Numbered from the stretch's first letter, positions 17,321 to 26,537 are shown. The stretch is 64,000 nucleotides of DNA from Arthrobacter sp. NicSoilB8 (GCF_019977355.1 NZ_AP024655.1:496001-560000); one strand, 5' to 3'. The notes: generated by a model from the letters alone, not told the origin. A program made the numbers and translations.

Positions 17321-19167
17321 GCGATTCTGTAGAAACCGCGGCCCCCGCCGCCCCCGCACCCACAGGGCAGAGCGGAACCGTGGTTCGCTCCACCGTCCTC
17401 CGGCGACTGTTCAGGAACCCCCTGGGCCTCGTTGCCATGGCCCTGCTGCTGGGGATCTCGCTCCTGGCGATCCTGGCTCCGGTCCTGGCGCCCTTCCAGG
17501 AGAACTATTCCAACATCGCCAAGACCCTTGCTGCCCCGGACTCCGTGAACATCCTGGGAACGGACAGCGCGGGCCGTGACGTCTGGAGCCGGTTGCTGTT
17601 CGGCGCGCAGCTGACGCTGCTGTCCGCCCTGCTCTGCGCCGGCGTGGCCATCGCCATCGGCCTGCCGGCCGGCCTGATCGCCGGCTACTACGCGGGCAGG
17701 TTCGAGGCCGTCTCCAACTGGGTGGTGAGCGTCCTCATGAGCCTTCCCGGGCTGATCGTGCTGCTGACCATCCGGGCGGCCTTCGGCCCCTCGGTATGGA
17801 TCTCCATGATTGCCTTCGGCATCCTCATCAGCCCGTCCTATTTCCGGCTGACCCGCACGGCCGTCCAGTCGGTGCGCAACGAGCTGTATGTCGACGCCGC
17901 CCGGGTTTCCGGGCTCTCGGACCTGAACATCATCGCGCGCCACATCTTCTCTGTGGTCCGGGCGCCCATCATCATCCAGACCGCCGCGATTGCCGGGGTG
18001 GCCATCGCCATCCAGTCCGGCCTGGAGTTCCTCGGCCTGGGCGATCCCACCAAGGCCACCTGGGGCGTCATGCTCTCCGAGGGCTTCAAGAATGTCTACC
18101 TGAATCCGACCCTGCTGTTCTGGCCGGCACTGGCCATGGCACTGACCATCGGCGGCCTGGTCCTGCTTGGCAACGCCATCCGCGACGCCCTTGAGGACGG
18201 CGAAAAGATCAAGCACCGCCGCAAGAAAACGGCCCAGACGGCCGGAACGACGGCGGCGTCCGCCGCCGCGCGCCCGTCGCGGAAGCCGGTGGCCGCCGTC
18301 GTTCGCGGAACCGAGCACCACCTGGTCAAGGTGACCAATCTCGGCGTCGGCTATCCCCAGGCGGACGGTTCCATCAAGAAGGTCGTTGACGACGTCTCCT
18401 TCCACGTGGACCGCGGCGAGATCCTGGGCATTGTGGGCGAATCCGGCTCGGGCAAGTCCCAGACCGCGTTCTCCATCCTGGGCCTGCTGCCGGACAACGC
18501 CCGCATTGTGGCCGGCTCCATCCAGTTCGACGGCGGCTACACAGTGGCCCCGGGCGAGGACCGCGTCAGCCAGGAACGGCTGTCCAAACTGCGCGGCAAG
18601 CGGATTTCCTATATTCCGCAGGAGCCCATGAGCAACCTGGATCCTGCCTTCACCATCGGCTACCAGCTGGTGACGCCCATGGTGCGCGTCCTTGGGATCA
18701 CCAAGGCCGAGGCCAGGCGGCGCGCCCTGAAGCTGCTCACGGACGTCGGCATCGTCAACCCGGAACGGACCTTCGACGCCTACCCGCACGAAGTCTCGGG
18801 AGGCATGGCCCAGCGGGTGCTGATCGCCGGCGCCATCAGCTGCGAACCGGACCTGGTGATCGCCGACGAGCCCACCACCGCCCTGGACGTCACGGTGCAG
18901 GCGGAGGTGCTGGACCTGCTGCGCGAGCTCCAACAGCGCCTGAACATCGGCGTCATCCTGGTGACCCACAACTTCGGCGTAGTCGCGGACCTTTGCGACC
19001 GCGTGGCCGTGATGCAAAACGGCCGGCTCGTGGAGGAAGGGCCCGTCCGCGAGATCCTCCGCAATCCGCAGGAACCCTACACACAGACGCTTCTGGCGTC
19101 GATGCTTGAAGGCAAGGAACCCATGTCCATGCTCGTTTCCACCCTGCAGAAGGAGCCCGTCGCATGA
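17317..19167 (+). CDS. fused ABC permease (DppC) and ATP-binding protein (DppD)
   Basis: One chain of 616 aa joins a permease to an ATPase. Residues about 25-300 have six membrane helices, the motif LGTDSAGRDVWSRL and the DppC-type EAA region. After a basic, Ala-rich linker (about 300-330) comes the nucleotide-binding domain with Walker A GESGSGKSQ (about 375), signature SGGMAQR (about 493) and Walker B LVIADEPTTALD (about 513). The frame is open far upstream, but ATG 17317 overlaps the dppB stop and begins MSDSVETAAPAAP. Such C-D fusions are known in actinobacteria. It dimerises with the separate DppF-like ATPase. Confidence 0.92.
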   Translation: MSDSVETAAPAAPAPTGQSGTVVRSTVLRRLFRNPLGLVAMALLLGISLLAILAPVLAPFQENYSNIAKTLAAPDSVNILGTDSAGRDVWSRLLFGAQLTLLSALLCAGVAIAIGLPAGLIAGYYAGRFEAVSNWVVSVLMSLPGLIVLLTIRAAFGPSVWISMIAFGILISPSYFRLTRTAVQSVRNELYVDAARVSGLSDLNIIARHIFSVVRAPIIIQTAAIAGVAIAIQSGLEFLGLGDPTKATWGVMLSEGFKNVYLNPTLLFWPALAMALTIGGLVLLGNAIRDALEDGEKIKHRRKKTAQTAGTTAASAAARPSRKPVAAVVRGTEHHLVKVTNLGVGYPQADGSIKKVVDDVSFHVDRGEILGIVGESGSGKSQTAFSILGLLPDNARIVAGSIQFDGGYTVAPGEDRVSQERLSKLRGKRISYIPQEPMSNLDPAFTIGYQLVTPMVRVLGITKAEARRRALKLLTDVGIVNPERTFDAYPHEVSGGMAQRVLIAGAISCEPDLVIADEPTTALDVTVQAEVLDLLRELQQRLNIGVILVTHNFGVVADLCDRVAVMQNGRLVEEGPVREILRNPQEPYTQTLLASMLEGKEPMSMLVSTLQKEPVA

Positions 19168-20039
19168 GCACCACCGAAAGCGCGCCGCTGCTCACCGTGG
19201 ACCGGCTGGTGGTGGAGTACCCCAGCAAGAAGTTCCGGGCCCAGCCCTTCCGCGCCCTGACGGACATCAGCATCAGCATCGGCCGCGGCGAAACGCTCGG
19301 CCTGGTGGGGGAGTCCGGCTCCGGCAAGACCACCCTGGGCCGCGCCATCCTGGGGCTGGCCCCGGTGACCGCCGGGACAATCAGCTTCGACGGCAAGGAC
19401 ATCAGCCACGCCACCCGCAGAGACCGGCGGGTCCTGAGCAGGGATCTGCAGGTGGTCTTCCAGGACCCGTACACCTCGCTTAACCCAGCCCTGGAGATCG
19501 GCGACATCCTCGCCGAACCGCTGGGCGTGCAGGGCATGGAACCCGCGGCGGCCAAGAAGCGCGTCAGGGAACTGCTGGACCAGGTGGGCCTTCCCACCGA
19601 CGCCATCAACCGGCTGCCGCGCGAATTCAGCGGCGGGCAGCGCCAGCGTGTGGCGATCGCCCGCGCCCTGGCACTTTCGCCGAAACTGATCGTCTGCGAC
19701 GAGCCCGTCAGCGCGCTGGACCTCTCCACCCAGGCCAGGGTGCTGGACCTGTTCCTGCAGATCCAGAAGGACACCGGAGTGTCCTACCTCTTCGTCTCGC
19801 ACGACCTTGACGTCGTCCGGCACATCAGCCACCGCGTCGCCGTGATGTACCACGGCGAGATTGTCGAACAAGGACCGGCCGGCGTCGTCACCACCGACCC
19901 CGACCACCCCTACACCCAGCGGCTGCTGCTCGCCTCCCCGGTCCCCGATCCGGACCGCCAGGAACAGCGCCGCGCGGACCGGCACCGCCTGCTCGAAGCG
20001 CAGCGGATGCAGCACGAACAAGCCGGCGCCCTCGCCTAG
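19164..20039 (+). CDS. ABC transporter ATP-binding protein (DppF type)
   Basis: ATPase of 291 aa. Walker A GESGSGKTT is at about 48-56, Q-loop VVFQDPYTSLNP follows, then signature SGGQRQRVAIARAL and Walker B LIVCDEPVSALD. The C-terminal oligopeptide-ABC extension (DHPYTQRLLLASPVPDP) is present. The start overlaps the stop of the fused permease-ATPase gene. It completes the importer. Confidence 0.94.
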   Translation: MSTTESAPLLTVDRLVVEYPSKKFRAQPFRALTDISISIGRGETLGLVGESGSGKTTLGRAILGLAPVTAGTISFDGKDISHATRRDRRVLSRDLQVVFQDPYTSLNPALEIGDILAEPLGVQGMEPAAAKKRVRELLDQVGLPTDAINRLPREFSGGQRQRVAIARALALSPKLIVCDEPVSALDLSTQARVLDLFLQIQKDTGVSYLFVSHDLDVVRHISHRVAVMYHGEIVEQGPAGVVTTDPDHPYTQRLLLASPVPDPDRQEQRRADRHRLLEAQRMQHEQAGALA

Positions 20040-20086
20040 GCAGCGCGCCCACAAGACCACCACCACCACGCAGGAGGACAAGAATA

Positions 20087-20947
20087 ATGGCAAAAATCGG
20101 CGTACAGGCGATGATGCTCAAAGACAGCTTCACCGAACTCGGGGCCTTTGAGACGCTCCGCAAGGTCAGCGCGATCGGCTACAACGCCGTCGAGATCTCC
20201 CAGATCCCGATGACGCCGGAAAACGTAGCAGAGCTGAACCGCTCCCGCAGCGAGCTCGGCATGGACATCGCCGCGCTGTCCGTGGCCATGGAAACACCGA
20301 AGGGCTTCCCGGGCGATTCGCTCCAGGACAACTTCGACAAGATCGTTGACGATGCCCAGAGCCTGGACTCGACACTGCTGCGGATCGGCATGCTGCCGTT
20401 CGCGGCCATGAAGTCGATCGACGCCGTCATCGACTTCGCCAAGCAGGCCAACGAGTACGCCGAACGCCTGCAGGAACACGGCATCGGACTGTACTACCAC
20501 AACCACCACATCGAGTTTGCGAAGTTCGACGGCAAATACATGCTGGACATCATCGCCGGGAACTCCCCGGCCATGGGCATGGAGCTGGACGTGCACTGGG
20601 TGCAGCGCGGCGGCCAGGACCCCGTCCGCACCATCGAAAAGTACGCCGGCCGCACCGCCATGGTGCACCTGAAGGACTACCGGATCGGCCAGCTGCCCGA
20701 AGAATCCTTCGGGCTCCTCGAGACGGGCGATTTCCGCGGCTTCATGGACCATTTCAAGAACGTGGTCCAGTTCGCCGAAGTGGGCGAAGGCAACCTCGAC
20801 TTCGCTTCCATCATTCCTGCCGCAGAGGCAGCCGGCGCCCGGTACCTGCTGGTGGAGCAGGACGAACTCTACGGCCGCACCGTCTGGGAAGCCCTGCAAA
20901 CCTCCTATGACAACCTGCTGGCCCTGGGCCACGCCGACCTCTTCTAG
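20087..20947 (+). CDS. sugar phosphate isomerase/epimerase, TIM-barrel (second copy)
   Basis: TIM-barrel isomerase-like protein of 286 aa. Metal-ligand candidates occur in YYHNHHIEFAKFDGKY (His/Glu), MELDVHWVQRGGQDP (Asp-His) and YLLVEQDELYGRT (Glu), the order seen in xylose-isomerase-like epimerases. AGGAGGA precedes the ATG by eight bases. It is the fifth gene of the transporter operon and is paired with a Gfo/Idh/MocA dehydrogenase, mirroring the pair at 12614-14537 but clearly a different sequence. Its substrate is likely the sugar brought in by this importer. Confidence 0.85.
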   Translation: MAKIGVQAMMLKDSFTELGAFETLRKVSAIGYNAVEISQIPMTPENVAELNRSRSELGMDIAALSVAMETPKGFPGDSLQDNFDKIVDDAQSLDSTLLRIGMLPFAAMKSIDAVIDFAKQANEYAERLQEHGIGLYYHNHHIEFAKFDGKYMLDIIAGNSPAMGMELDVHWVQRGGQDPVRTIEKYAGRTAMVHLKDYRIGQLPEESFGLLETGDFRGFMDHFKNVVQFAEVGEGNLDFASIIPAAEAAGARYLLVEQDELYGRTVWEALQTSYDNLLALGHADLF

Positions 20948-20989
20948 AAGTTCCCAAACCCTGCACCAAAGAATACGGAGATTCACACA

Positions 20990-22156
20990 ATGAGCACCAA
21001 AGTACGCCTCGGCATCATCGGCCTGGGCCAGCAGGGCGGTCTGTACGCCAAGTTGATCGCCGAAGGAAAAGTCCCGAACATGGTGATCGGCGCCATCTGC
21101 GACACCGATCCCGCCAAGAAGGAACTTGCCGCTTCCCAGTACCCGGATGCGCCCTTCTACGACGAATACATCGCCATGCTCGAAAGCGGCGACGTCGACG
21201 CGATCGTCACCTGTGTGCCGCACTTCCTGCACCCGGAAATGGGTATCGAAACCCTCAAGCGCAACATCCACGCCCTCGTGGAGAAGCCGGCCGGCGTCTA
21301 CACCAAGCAGGTCAAGGAGCTCAACGAGTTCGCAGCCTCCAAGCCCGAGCTGTCCTTCGCCATCATGTTCAACCAGCGCAACAACCCGCTGTACCAGAAG
21401 CTCAAGGAAATCGTCGACAACGGCGAGATCGGCGCCATCCGCCGCACCAACTGGATCATCACCAACTGGTGGCGTCCGCAGGGCTACTACAACTCCAGCG
21501 AATGGCGCGCCACATGGGGCGGCGAGGGCGGCGGCGTGCTGGTCAACCAGGCACCGCACCAGCTGGACCTGTGGCAGTGGATCTGCGGCGTGCCCAAGTC
21601 CGTCTACTCCAAGGTTGCCTACGGCTTCCGCCGCGACATCGTCGTGGAGGACGAAGTCACCGCCGTGGTGGACTACGGCAACGGTGCTACCGGCGTCTTC
21701 GTCACCGCCACGCACGACCTCGTGGGCACAGACCGCTTCGAGATCCTGGGCGACCAGGGCAAGATCGTCGTCGAAAACTCCAAGACCGCCACGGTGACCC
21801 GCCTGCACAAGCCCGAGCGCGAACTGAGTGAGAGCCTGGACATGAGCGATGTCCTCAAGCTTTTCATGGGCCAGATGGACACGGAGGAGTTCTACACCAC
21901 CGAGGTCATCGAGTTCGATTCGGCCTGGGGTGCCCAGCACGCCGGCGTCCTGGAGAACTTCGCCGCCAACGTCCTGGACGGCACGCCGCTGCTGGCCCCG
22001 GGCTCGGACGGCATCAACGGCGTCCGCCTCGCCAACGCGATCCACCTTTCCAGCTGGACGGGCAAGGAAGTCTCCCTGGACTTCGACCAGGACGAGTTCC
22101 TCACCGAGCTCAACAAACGGATCGCCGAGGAAGGCAAGTTCCCCGAGCGCGTCTGA
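20990..22156 (+). CDS. Gfo/Idh/MocA family oxidoreductase (second copy)
   Basis: Sugar dehydrogenase of 388 aa. Rossmann motif GLGQQG is at about 11-16; EKPAGVYTKQ near 100 carries the catalytic Lys. WGGEGGGVLVNQAPHQLDLWQW holds the active-site His as in the first copy. It ends the six-gene operon. The larger size and the YYNSSEWRATW stretch resemble oxidoreductases that act on glycosides or inositol-like substrates. Biochemical role is inferred from family only. Confidence 0.88.
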   Translation: MSTKVRLGIIGLGQQGGLYAKLIAEGKVPNMVIGAICDTDPAKKELAASQYPDAPFYDEYIAMLESGDVDAIVTCVPHFLHPEMGIETLKRNIHALVEKPAGVYTKQVKELNEFAASKPELSFAIMFNQRNNPLYQKLKEIVDNGEIGAIRRTNWIITNWWRPQGYYNSSEWRATWGGEGGGVLVNQAPHQLDLWQWICGVPKSVYSKVAYGFRRDIVVEDEVTAVVDYGNGATGVFVTATHDLVGTDRFEILGDQGKIVVENSKTATVTRLHKPERELSESLDMSDVLKLFMGQMDTEEFYTTEVIEFDSAWGAQHAGVLENFAANVLDGTPLLAPGSDGINGVRLANAIHLSSWTGKEVSLDFDQDEFLTELNKRIAEEGKFPERV

Positions 22157-22211
22157 CGCCCCGCCCGCACCCCCCGCCCCGCACCCCCGCCCCGCATCCC
22201 CGCCCAACTGA

Positions 22212-22259
22212 CTCGCAGCAGGGGCCGTTTTGAGCGCTCAAAACGGCCCCTGCTGCGAG
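22212..22259. terminator. 48-bp perfect palindrome
   Basis: Two 24-bp arms meet at the centre GAGCGCTC with no spacer; the outer ends read CTCGCAGCAGGGGCCG and its complement. The DNA is an uninterrupted perfect palindrome. It lies after the transporter operon and 33 bp before the second LacI start, so it probably ends the operon transcript. No T-run follows. Confidence 0.75.
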
Positions 22260-22280
22260 CTACTTGGGGTGGTTCCTCGT

Positions 22281-22295
22281 TAGGATGGGGCGGTG
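22281..22295 (+). promoter_or_regulatory. leaderless promoter of the second LacI gene
   Basis: TAGGAT at 22281-22286 is followed by six bases and then the GTG start at 22293, so transcription would begin at or next to the start codon. No ribosome site is present and no good -35 box is visible. Confidence 0.6.
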
Positions 22296-23357
22296 ACTGA
22301 ACCTAAGACGCCGGAAGCTGCCGCACCAACAGGTCCGGTCAAGAAGCACGCCCGGGACGGGAAATCCAGCGCCACGATCTACGACATCGCCAAGGTCGCC
22401 GGGGTCAACCCGTCCACGGTGTCGCGGGCCCTCAGCAAGCCGGGACGGGTCAGCGCCAAGACGCAGAAACTCATCGAGGATGCCGCCGCCGAGCTCCACT
22501 ACCAGGTGAACCCGTTCGCCCGTGCCCTGCCCACGGGACGGACCAGCACCTTCGGCCTGATCGTCGCCGACATCACGAACCCCACCTTCTTCGACATCAT
22601 CCGCGGCGCCGGGGCCACCGCCACCGCCCGCGACTACACCCTGGTCCTCGCGGACTCGGCCGAGTCCGCCGTCACCGAGCTGACAACGGCCCGGCGGATG
22701 ATGGCCACCGTGGACGGACTCATCCTTGCCAGCCCGCGCATGGACGACGACGACATTCGCGCCCTCGCCCGCGACAAGCCGGTGGTGGTCATCAACCGCG
22801 AGGTCGACGGCGTGCCGTGCGTCGTCCCGGACGTCAACAAGGGGATCAGCGAAGCCGTCCGCAGCCTGGCCGCGAACGGGCACACGAAAGTGGCCTACGT
22901 TGCGGGGCCGTCCCAGTCCTGGATGTCGGCGCGGCGCTGGGACGGCGTCCGCTCCGCGTGCGAATGGTCCAAGCTGGAAGCCGTGCGGCTCGAATCCGCC
23001 AAGCCAACGGTCGACGGCGGCCGGCAGGCCGCGCGCGCGGTCCTGGCCAGCGGAGCGACCGCGGTCCTGACCTACAACGACCTTCTTGCCATCGGCCTCA
23101 TGCAGGAACTCCAGGCCGCCGGCGTGGTGGTCCCGGACCAGATCAGCATCGTGGGCTTTGACGATATCTTCGGGGCGGATTTCACCACCCCGCCCCTGAC
23201 CACCGTGCGCTCCCCGCTGGGCGAATGCGGTTCCGGCGCGGCAACAATCCTCCTGGACCACCTGGCCGGCGGCGGCCAGGAAACCGCCGCGACGCTGAGC
23301 GTGGAAACCGAGCTCGTACTGCGGGGGTCCAGCGGACGGCTCATCTCCACCAAATAA
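22293..23357 (+). CDS. LacI family transcriptional regulator (second of two)
   Basis: Regulator of 354 aa. After a 25-residue polar N-terminus comes the helix-turn-helix ATIYDIAKVAGVNPSTVSRAL and hinge NPFARALPTGRT. The core shows VADITNPTFFDII, AYVAGPSQSW and VGFDDIFGADFTTPPLTTV, very like the first LacI at 11264, so the two are paralogs. It starts with GTG and lacks a leader. Its position, directly before uxaC, makes it a strong candidate for the repressor that reads the four shared operators. Confidence 0.92.
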   Translation: MTEPKTPEAAAPTGPVKKHARDGKSSATIYDIAKVAGVNPSTVSRALSKPGRVSAKTQKLIEDAAAELHYQVNPFARALPTGRTSTFGLIVADITNPTFFDIIRGAGATATARDYTLVLADSAESAVTELTTARRMMATVDGLILASPRMDDDDIRALARDKPVVVINREVDGVPCVVPDVNKGISEAVRSLAANGHTKVAYVAGPSQSWMSARRWDGVRSACEWSKLEAVRLESAKPTVDGGRQAARAVLASGATAVLTYNDLLAIGLMQELQAAGVVVPDQISIVGFDDIFGADFTTPPLTTVRSPLGECGSGAATILLDHLAGGGQETAATLSVETELVLRGSSGRLISTK

Positions 23358-23389
23358 GCGCTGCCGGTTCCGCTTTCCGCTGCACTTCA

Positions 23390-23425
23390 GGACATCCGCG
23401 GCCGGGATCCCGGTAGCGGATGTCC
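23390..23425 (+). terminator. hairpin after the second LacI gene
   Basis: GGACATCCGC (23390-23399) pairs with 23416-23425; the loop itself contains the palindrome CCGGGATCCCGG. No T-run. Position fits a terminator between lacI and the uxaC promoter. Confidence 0.6.
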
Positions 23426-23486
23426 CTCATCGGCGCGAAAATCCGTCAGGCGAGCGAAAAGACGCCATTAATTGTTTTGGCAATTT

Positions 23487-23504
23487 TTGGCAACCGGTTG
23501 ACAA
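23487..23504 (+). promoter_or_regulatory. LacI-type operator 3 (uxaC-uxuB)
   Basis: TTGGCAACCGGTTGACAA is the most symmetric of the four operators and contains a perfect -35 box TTGACA (23498-23503). No clear -10 box is seen 17-18 bases later. Extra half-sites TTTTGGCAA (23475-23483) and ATTGCC (23509-23514) flank it, which would allow more than one dimer to bind. Confidence 0.78.
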
Positions 23505-23533
23505 AATGATTGCCGCGGCAGGACCATTGAGCT

Positions 23534-24976
23534 ATGTCACAGTCGATTGCTGCCCACCCAGACCGGCTCCTGCCCGCGGACCCCGGAACGCGCGGGATCG
23601 CGCGCGACCTCCTGGGCCGGGTCCAGGACCTTCCGATCATTTCCCCGCACGGCCACGTTGATGCCGCCGTCCTGGAGCAGAACACACCCTTCCCTGATCC
23701 GGCAGCGCTGCTGGTCAGCCCGGACCACTACGTCACCCGGCTGATCCACGCCGGCGGCGTCCCGCTGGACCGGCTGCGCCCGCAGGCCCCCGCCCCGGCA
23801 GACCCGTCCCAGGCGGACCCGTCCGCCGCGGCACCGGACTCCCGGACCGTATGGCGCGAATTCTGCCAGGCCTGGCCATTGTTCGAGGGCACCGCCTCCG
23901 GCTATTGGCTCCGCGACCAGTTCCGCAGTGTCTTTGGCCTGGACCAGGAGATCAGCGGCGCCACGGCCGATGCCTCCTACGACGCCATCTCCGCCCGGCT
24001 CCGGGAACCCGATTTCCGCCCCCGCCAGCTGTTCAAGGACTTCAATATCGAGGTCCTGGCCACCACCGACGATCCCCTGGACGATCTCGCCGCCCACAGG
24101 GCCCTGGCCGAGGACGCCACCTTCCACGGCCGCGTCCTCCCGACCTTCCGCCCGGATGCCTACCTGAACCCGGCCAACCCCGCCTGGGGCGCCAACGTTG
24201 AGCGCCTTATCGCAGCAGCGGGCGACGGCGGCAGCGGCTTTGCCGGCTACCTCACCGCACTGGAGAACCGGCGTCGTTACTTTGTGGAGCACGGCGCCGT
24301 GTCCGCCGACCACGGCGTGCGCACCCCGCGCACCCTGAAACTGGACGCCGCAGACGCCGAGCGTCTCTTCGACCGGGCCCGCTCCGGCGCAGCCACCGCC
24401 GCCGAGCGCGAAGACTTCGAAGCCCACATGATGTATCAGATGGCCCGCATGTCCGTGGAGGACGGCCTGGTCATGACCATCCACCCGGGGTCCTACCGCA
24501 ACCACCACACGGACACCTTCAACCAGTACGGTGCGGACACCGGCCACGACATTCCCTTCGCGATCGACTACACCGAGTCCATCCGGCCCCTGCTGCAGGA
24601 TTTCGGCACCGCTAAGGACTTCCACCTGGTGCTCTTCACGATGGATGAGACGGTGTACTCTCGCGAGCTGGCGCCGCTGGCCGGCTTCTACCCGTCCGTG
24701 TATCTCGGCGCCCCGTGGTGGTTCCTCGACGCGCCCGACGCCATGCTGCGGTTCCGGTCCGCCGTGACCGAAACGGCAGGCTTCTCCCGGTCCTCGGGGT
24801 TCATCGACGACACCCGCGCCTTCTGCTCCATCCCCGCCCGGCACGATGCCTCCCGCCGGATCGAGGCCTCCTTCCTGGCCCGCCTCGTGGCGGAACACCG
24901 GATCAGCGAGGACCGCGCCCACGACATCATCGTCGACCTCGTCGACGGCTCCCCGCGAAGGGTTTTCAAGCTATGA
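23534..24976 (+). CDS. uxaC: glucuronate isomerase
   Basis: Uronate isomerase of 480 aa in the amidohydrolase-like UxaC family. It interconverts D-glucuronate with D-fructuronate (and galacturonate with tagaturonate), the first step after a glucuronide is cleaved. The metal-binding HxH is in ISPHGHVDA (His39, His41). Other family marks are RQLFKDFNIEVLATTDDP, HPGSYRNHHTDTF and the terminal region VAEHRISEDRAHDI. It lies just after operator 3 with AGGA about ten bases before the ATG, and its stop overlaps the uxuB start. The gene fits the standard hexuronate route. Confidence 0.94.
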   Translation: MSQSIAAHPDRLLPADPGTRGIARDLLGRVQDLPIISPHGHVDAAVLEQNTPFPDPAALLVSPDHYVTRLIHAGGVPLDRLRPQAPAPADPSQADPSAAAPDSRTVWREFCQAWPLFEGTASGYWLRDQFRSVFGLDQEISGATADASYDAISARLREPDFRPRQLFKDFNIEVLATTDDPLDDLAAHRALAEDATFHGRVLPTFRPDAYLNPANPAWGANVERLIAAAGDGGSGFAGYLTALENRRRYFVEHGAVSADHGVRTPRTLKLDAADAERLFDRARSGAATAAEREDFEAHMMYQMARMSVEDGLVMTIHPGSYRNHHTDTFNQYGADTGHDIPFAIDYTESIRPLLQDFGTAKDFHLVLFTMDETVYSRELAPLAGFYPSVYLGAPWWFLDAPDAMLRFRSAVTETAGFSRSSGFIDDTRAFCSIPARHDASRRIEASFLARLVAEHRISEDRAHDIIVDLVDGSPRRVFKL

Positions 24977-26403
24977 CCATGACAGAGAACGCCGGCGACA
25001 CCCGACCCGACGACGCGGGGACAGAACTGCCGCGGCTGACCCGCAGCCTTCGCCCCTCGGCCAAGGCCCCGGTGCGGATCGTCCACCTGGGCCTGGGCGC
25101 CTTCCACCGCTCGCACCAGGCCTGGTACACCCACCGGGCCGGCGACGCCGCGGAATGGGGGATCGCCTCCTTTACCGGCCGGCGCCCGGACGCGGCACTG
25201 GCCCTCGCGGAGCAGGACGGCCTGTTCACGCTCGTGGAGCGCGGCGACGCGGGGGACTCCTTCGAGGTCATCAGCAGCATCGTTGAAGCCGTTGACGGCG
25301 CCGACGTCGCCCGGCTCACTGAACTCGTATCCGCGCCCGCCACCGCCATCATCACCCTGACCATCACCGAGGCCGCCTACCGCCTTGGCACCGACGGGCG
25401 GCTGGACCTCCGCGCCCCCGACGTCGCGGCCGACCTCGACGTGCTGGCCCGGGCCGCCGGCAACCCCGCGACGCCGCTGGGCCGGCTGGTCTTCGCCCTC
25501 GCCGCCCGCCGGGCCGCCGGGACCGGGCCCCTGGCCGTGGTCTGCTGCGACAACCTCGCCAGCAACGGCACCGTCGCCCGCCGCGCCGTCACGGGCCTGG
25601 CCGCGGCCTGGGACGCCGGACTCGCCGCCTGGATTGAGGCCAACGTCAGTTTTGTCAGCACCTCGGTGGACCGGATCACGCCGCGGACGACGGCGGCCGA
25701 CCTCGCCGCCGTCGCGGCCGCCTGCGGCTACCGGGACACGTCCCCGGTGGTGGCCGAACCGTTCTGCAACTGGGTCCTCAGCGGCGGCTTTCCGGCCGGG
25801 CGCCCCCGCTGGGAGGACGCGGGGGCGGTGTTCGTGGACGACATTGAGCCGTATGAAAACCGCAAGCTGTGGCTTCTGAACGGCGCACACTCGCTCCTGG
25901 CCTACGCCGGGCAGCTCCGCGGCCACGCCACCGTGGCCGAGGCCCTGCAGGACGAGCTCTGCCGGCAGGCCGTGGAGCTGTTCTGGGACGAGGCGGAAAC
26001 CAACCTGCCCGGCCCGAACCTGCAGATTCCCGCGTACCGCGCCGCATTGCTGGAGCGCTTCGGCAACGGCCGGATCGCGCACCACCTGGCCCAGATTGCG
26101 ATGGACGGAAGCACCAAGCTGCGCATGCGCGCCGTCCCGGTGCTCCTGGCCGAGCGCACCCACGGACGCACCGGCGCCGCGGCTGCCCTCATGATCGCGG
26201 CATGGATGGATTTCGGCGCCACGGCGGCCGAACTTCATGACCCGCTCGCCGCGCAGGTGGCCGCGGCCAACGCGCTTGAGGGCACGGAGCGCACCCGTGC
26301 CCTCCTGGCCCTGGTGGATCCGGCGCTCGCCGCAGACGGCGCCGTCCTGGACCTCATCGAAAACCTGCGCGGAACGTTCGGGGAGCGGGCTGTCTCCCGC
26401 TAA
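24973..26403 (+). CDS. uxuB: D-fructuronate reductase (mannitol dehydrogenase family)
   Basis: Long-chain mannitol-dehydrogenase-family enzyme of 476 aa, reducing fructuronate to D-mannonate with NADH. VRIVHLGLGAFHRSHQA begins the Rossmann domain; the catalytic Lys and His are in YENRKLWLLNGAHSLLAY. FCNWVLSGGFPAGRP matches fructuronate/tagaturonate reductases. The frame is open upstream inside uxaC, but ATG 24973 gives the ATGA overlap and the right N-terminus. Co-transcribed with uxaC. Because ManD downstream takes mannonate, UxuB is a better call than a generic mannitol dehydrogenase. Confidence 0.88.
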   Translation: MTMTENAGDTRPDDAGTELPRLTRSLRPSAKAPVRIVHLGLGAFHRSHQAWYTHRAGDAAEWGIASFTGRRPDAALALAEQDGLFTLVERGDAGDSFEVISSIVEAVDGADVARLTELVSAPATAIITLTITEAAYRLGTDGRLDLRAPDVAADLDVLARAAGNPATPLGRLVFALAARRAAGTGPLAVVCCDNLASNGTVARRAVTGLAAAWDAGLAAWIEANVSFVSTSVDRITPRTTAADLAAVAAACGYRDTSPVVAEPFCNWVLSGGFPAGRPRWEDAGAVFVDDIEPYENRKLWLLNGAHSLLAYAGQLRGHATVAEALQDELCRQAVELFWDEAETNLPGPNLQIPAYRAALLERFGNGRIAHHLAQIAMDGSTKLRMRAVPVLLAERTHGRTGAAAALMIAAWMDFGATAAELHDPLAAQVAAANALEGTERTRALLALVDPALAADGAVLDLIENLRGTFGERAVSR

Positions 26404-26422
26404 CGGCTTCCGTGCAAGCAAC

Positions 26423-26457
26423 ACTGCCCGGCTCCCGGTCACGGGGAACCGGGCAGT
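26423..26457 (+). terminator. hairpin after uxuB
   Basis: ACTGCCCGG (26423-26431) pairs with CCGGGCAGT (26449-26457), with partial inner pairing. It separates the uxaC-uxuB unit from the uidA promoter. No T-run. Confidence 0.6.
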
Positions 26458-26537
26458 AGTGCGTCGCAGGCGGTCTGACCGGCGCGCCTGACCCGGGGCC
26501 TGGGCGCGCACCTGAACGCGGGCCTCGCAGAAATTTA

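Noticed and set aside
17008..19017. A 669-codon open frame on the minus strand across the fused ABC transporter gene
   Set aside because: It is antisense to clear permease and ATPase motifs, is His/Gly/Arg-rich with no domain, and is typical of shadow frames in GC-rich DNA.
12614..22156. A CarBC/DfgAB-type C-glycoside cleaving system
   Set aside because: TIM-barrel proteins of the right kind are present, but no small DUF6379 partner or FAD-dependent sugar 3-oxidase is found in the window, so this name is not supported.
20036..22207. A 723-codon minus-strand frame opposite the isomerase and dehydrogenase genes
   Set aside because: Low-complexity antisense content; both plus-strand genes have intact family motifs and good ribosome sites.
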